From assembly GCA_023404095.1 (NCBI GenBank), contig JAEYDD010000071.1, positions 44,447 through 108,446 of the forward strand: a stretch of DNA of 64,000 bases. Direction: 5' to 3'. Shown here piece by piece: positions 61,558-64,000 of the stretch. Numbering within the stretch: the stretch's first letter is position 1; each line of letters opens with the position of its first letter. The position numbers were made by a program, and so were the translations under genes. The notes under the pieces are model-generated. The model was given only the letters and a program-made list of their open reading frames with translations. It did no database searches and was not told the DNA's origin. Source of the DNA: Pseudomonadota bacterium (GTDB taxonomy: Bacteria; Pseudomonadota; Alphaproteobacteria; Rhizobiales; Rhizobiaceae).

Positions 61558-61960
61558 CGCAAGTCCGAGAACGCCGATCCCGACCAGTTCGATCTGGCAC
61601 TGGAAGACCTGGAAATGGCCATAGCCGCGGTCCACGCCTAGGATCAGTCGAACGTTCCAGCCGGTAACAGGAGTACCAAGTAACGCGCGATCAATCGCGA
61701 GCTCTATTCCAAAGCGTCTTCCCTGTATCGATGGTGATCGAGCCGGAAAGCCTGGTCTGTGCCTATGGCGGTTGCCTGCATTGCGTTGGCGAGGATGTCT
61801 CCGAGCGGGTCCCGGCGCAGTTCCGCGTGATCGTCACCTGTCCCCCGAAGCATGCGCGCCGAGCTTGCCCGGATGGCGCTGTTCAGGCCCCAGCTCCGGC
61901 TCGCCTAATCCGGGCGGGCCGCCGTGCATTTCTCCAAATATACCGATCGGCGACGTCACG
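61558..61960 (+). pseudogene. IS66-family transposase (TnpC) fragments
   Basis: Two pieces remain: KSENADPDQFDLALEDLEMA at about 61561, and VIEPESLVCAYGGCLHCVGE, then DVSERVPAQFRVIVTCPPKH and QAPAPARLI at about 61731-61910. These are the leader and Cys-rich zinc region of IS66 TnpC. The catalytic part is absent; the sequence then runs into an IS6 copy. Confidence 0.65.
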
Positions 61961-61988
61961 TTGTCTCCCGCTTGCGGTTGACGGACAA

Positions 61989-62665
61989 ATGGGCGAGGAT
62001 GACCACCGTTTTCCACGGCAGATCATCTTCCATGCGGTTTGGCTGTATTTCCGGTTCCCGTTGAGCCCGCGGCTAGACGAGGAGCTGTTGCTGGAGCGCG
62101 GCATTGTCGTTTCTTACGGAACAATACGACGATGGGGCACAAATTCGGGGCGGCTTATGCCAGGCAGGTGCGTAAAAAGAAGCCGTCGCGGAAGGACATC
62201 TGGCATCTGGACGAGGTCGTGATTTCCATAGGCGGCAGAAAACATTGCCTATGGCGTGCGGTCGACTAGAACGGCTACGTTCTCGACGAGATCGTCCAAA
62301 CCCGCCGCGATCCAAGACCGCCACGCGGTTGCTGTTCAGGCTGCTGAAGAAGAAGGGTCTGGCGCCCAACCGCATCATCACCGACAAACTGCGCTTATAT
62401 GGCGCCGCAAGACGGGATGTAATGCCCGGTGTCGGACATCGATCGCACAAGGGCCTTTACAATCGCGCAGAGAACTCTCACATGCCGCTTCGAATACGGG
62501 TGCGGGTGATGCAGGGCTTCCGATCCGCGGGAGGATCGCAACGTTTCATCTCGGTCTTTTCATCAGTCCGAAATCTCTTCATGCCGCCGCACCACCCTCG
62601 CCACCCACATTCATCGCATCCTCGTAATAGCGCATTGGAACGTCGTGACCGGCGCAACTGCGTAA
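61989..62665 (+). pseudogene. IS6-family transposase relic (copy 2)
   Basis: The frame starts MGEDDHRFPRQIIFHAVWLY and carries LERGIVVSYGTIRRWG, then after a shift KFGAAYARQVRKKKPSRKDI and WHLDEVVISIGGRKHCLWRA, a stop, then NGYVLDEIVQTRRDP. Later frames give NRIITDKLR and the end AHWNVVTGATA at 62665. It is a relative of the copy at 18922-19591 with its own set of lesions. Terminal repeats were not firmly placed. Confidence 0.75.
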
Positions 62666-62957
62666 GCTCATCGGCAAACGGCCTGTCGGGGATCAGGCGA
62701 ACAACGTGACATCGCCGCGAAACGAGGCGTCCAATGTCGCACCTGATTTCAGGCTGTCGACGCCAGCATTCAGGGCGCGTCGTTTTTGCGGATCCTTGTC
62801 ATCTGGTTCATTAGCAGATTCTACCTTCCGACCCCAATAGGTTTTTTTGGCGCGGTAAGCTTGCTGTTCGTGCCTTAGGGCGAAGGTGATGGCATGTCCG
62901 CTGCTCCGTGGAGTGGTGGGAGAGTCTGAGCCGCCAAGTGCTTTAACTTTCCGCAGT
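62666..62957. other. intergenic region between IS6 relic and hipB promoter
   Basis: No gene is seen. Sequence becomes AT-rich from about 62950, where the hipB control region begins. Confidence 0.35.
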
Positions 62958-63058
62958 GATATATAATATTATATAAAGTGACGGTTTGATAGGGTTTTAT
63001 ATATCATCTCGATTGCGTCTGATGTGGATTTCCATATATTATCTTGTATGAACCGTCA
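62958..63058. promoter_or_regulatory. AT-rich dyad array upstream of hipB
   Basis: A perfect 16-bp palindrome TATATAATATTATATA lies at 62960-62975. GATATATAA (62958-62966) recurs inverted as TTATATATC (62997-63005). TGACGG (62979-62984) is inverted as CCGTCA (63053-63058). HipB autorepresses its operon through palindromic sites, so these are probable operators. Confidence 0.5.
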
Positions 63059-63080
63059 TGGTTGATGCAGGACAGTGATC

Positions 63081-63668
63081 ATGTCGTACAAGACAGGACA
63101 TATCACACAACAATTGCGGGCGGCGAGGGAAGGACAAAAGATAAGCCAGCGCGAGCTGAGCGCGCGTTCAGGCCTGACCCAGAGCCATATTTCCCAGATT
63201 GAACGCGGCACAATGGAACCAGGTCTTGGCAGTCTGGTAGATGTGGCTCGCGCACTTGACCTCGAAATCGTACTGGCTCCGAAGAAACTCATGCCAGCGA
63301 TCCGCACCATCCTCGATAGCTCGGCGTCGAATGACGTCCTGACATCCGACCAGCGTAAACTGGTGGCCCGCCTCGAACGTTGGAGTTCAGAATTCAGGCA
63401 GGGAATCGGGACGAACTCGGACACCTTTGCCCTCAGGGATAGCCTGACTCTTCTGCGGCATTTGCCCCTCACCCTGGACGAACTGGATGTTCTCAAAGGG
63501 GTGGCCGAGCGGATTGATGATTACCAGGTAGACACCATGCCACAGCAGGCAATGAGGGAGATTGCTCGCGATATCAGGCAACTGCGCAACGCCGCCGTGC
63601 GTCGCGACCGCAATGACGCCGTCCCTCGCTCGGCCTATGCGCTGGATGAGGAGGAGGACGATGCCTAG
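63081..63668 (+). CDS. hipB: HipB-like XRE family antitoxin/repressor
   Basis: ATG at 63081 gives 195 residues; a GTG at 63075 adds two. The N-terminal XRE helix-turn-helix (ITQQLRAAREGQKISQRELS, ARSGLTQSHISQIERGTMEP) is followed by a helical C-terminal region ending in an acidic tail (YALDEEEDDA). HipB antitoxins bind the kinase HipA and repress the operon. The stop overlaps a second start, MPRVAV, the expected start of hipA, which is cut off at once. Confidence 0.8.
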   Translation: MSYKTGHITQQLRAAREGQKISQRELSARSGLTQSHISQIERGTMEPGLGSLVDVARALDLEIVLAPKKLMPAIRTILDSSASNDVLTSDQRKLVARLERWSSEFRQGIGTNSDTFALRDSLTLLRHLPLTLDELDVLKGVAERIDDYQVDTMPQQAMREIARDIRQLRNAAVRRDRNDAVPRSAYALDEEEDDA

Positions 63669-63681
63669 GGTCGCGGTGTGA
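63661..63681 (+). pseudogene. hipA: hipA start, truncated by an insertion sequence
   Basis: An ATG overlapping the hipB stop opens MPRVAV and then hits TGA (63679-63681), exactly where the IS terminus TGAACTGCACCCC begins. HipA-like kinases have about 400-440 residues, so only six codons remain here. The rest may lie beyond the IS, outside the window. Confidence 0.55.
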
Positions 63682-64000
63682 ACTGCACCCCATTTCGACC
63701 GGACAGTCGGCATAAGCAGAAAGGCTCAAGCACAGGCTTGAGGACAGGCTTATGTCTAACAAGTATCGACATGTTGAATTGCTGACGGGAGATGTCCGCC
63801 GCAGGCGGTGGGCAACCGAGCAGAAGCTGACGATCATTGAGCAGAGTTTCGAACCAGGCGAGACGGTATCTTCGACCGCTCGCCGCCATGGCGTTGCGCC
63901 CAATCTGCTTTACCGGTGGCGCAGGCTCTTGAGTGAGGGAGGCGCTGCCGCCGTGGATTCAGACGAGCCGGTTGTCGGCAATTCGGAAATGAAGAAGCTT
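63679..64000 (+). mobile_element. left end of an IS3-family (IS2-like) insertion sequence
   Basis: The element starts with TGAACTGCACCCC at 63679 and carries an OrfA gene. It continues past the window end. It interrupts the hipBA operon. Confidence 0.65.
63752..64000 (+). CDS. IS3-family OrfA transposase (partial)
   Basis: ATG at 63752 after GAGG opens MSNKYRHVELLTGDVRRRRW, then ATEQKLTIIEQSFEPGETVS and STARRHGVAPNLLYRWRRLL, the helix-turn-helix of IS2-type OrfA. GNSEMKKL starts the leucine-zipper region. The frame is open to the end of the window. OrfA joins OrfB by frameshifting to make the transposase. Confidence 0.8.
   Translation, partial: MSNKYRHVELLTGDVRRRRWATEQKLTIIEQSFEPGETVSSTARRHGVAPNLLYRWRRLLSEGGAAAVDSDEPVVGNSEMKKL

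Noticed and set aside
1..64000. CRISPR arrays, tRNA and rRNA genes
   Set aside because: No regular repeat-spacer series, tRNA cloverleaf-type sequence or rRNA segment was noticed on either strand.

Overview
The window reads as accessory DNA from an alphaproteobacterium of the Rhizobiaceae (Rhizobium, Sinorhizobium/Ensifer or Agrobacterium type). The grounds are high GC, rhizobial families (DUF982, DUF736, two SyrB-like proteins, a VirB/VirD4 system with VirC1/VirC2-like partners), and a 16-bp site at 60486-60501 that fits the RepB centromere (parS) consensus of repABC replicons. No repABC genes, tRNA, rRNA or CRISPR array were seen. It is most likely part of a large conjugative repABC plasmid or chromid.

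Region 1 (1-10.9 kb) holds small metabolic, regulatory and stress genes: an oxidoreductase tail plus SDR, a divergent ABC-F/TetR pair around a strong palindrome, Rrf2 and LysR regulators, a LysR fragment without its HTH, a DUF892/membrane-protein operon, a cold-shock protein and several small rhizobial proteins. Region 2 (11-15 kb) is a decayed prophage scrap (DUF1515-like, endolysin, gpD tail), whose right edge is fused in frame to half of an SDR gene. A divergent SDR/GlxA-type AraC pair follows. Region 3 (15.7-24.9 kb) is redox metabolism: a decayed formate/nitrite channel, an FdhF/YdeP-type molybdoenzyme, an IS6-family remnant, and a minus-strand caa3 oxidase operon (subunit II with cytochrome c, fused subunits I+III, a membrane protein, CtaG) with a divergent cytochrome b561. 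Region 4 (25-30.8 kb) has a PQQ-type dehydrogenase fused to a PEBP domain, a nucleotidyltransferase-HEPN protein, and remnants of a wHTH regulator and a nuclease.

Region 5 (30.85-44.4 kb) is a complete VirB1-VirB11/VirD4 type IV secretion operon on the plus strand. A sigma70-like promoter precedes it, with its -10 inside a 28-bp palindrome. An extra gene between virB4 and virB5 appears to be a VirB5-like protein carrying a lytic transglycosylase domain. Region 6 (44.4-52.4 kb) contains IS3 scraps, GrpB, MsrA, a DJ-1/PfpI protein, a mercuric-reductase-like flavoprotein, a DUF4126 remnant, an AraC regulator and tandem SyrB-like genes.

Region 7 (52.4-60.5 kb) is the DNA-processing module: relaxase, MobC-like protein, a candidate oriT with a P-type nic motif, VirC1/VirC2-like genes, DUF736, a decayed PP-loop (PAPS-reductase-like) gene, and the candidate parS. 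With the T4SS it would make the element self-transmissible. Region 8 (61-64 kb) is a pile of IS66, IS6 and IS3 remnants. It includes a hipB gene whose hipA partner is cut after six codons by an insertion sequence running off the window.
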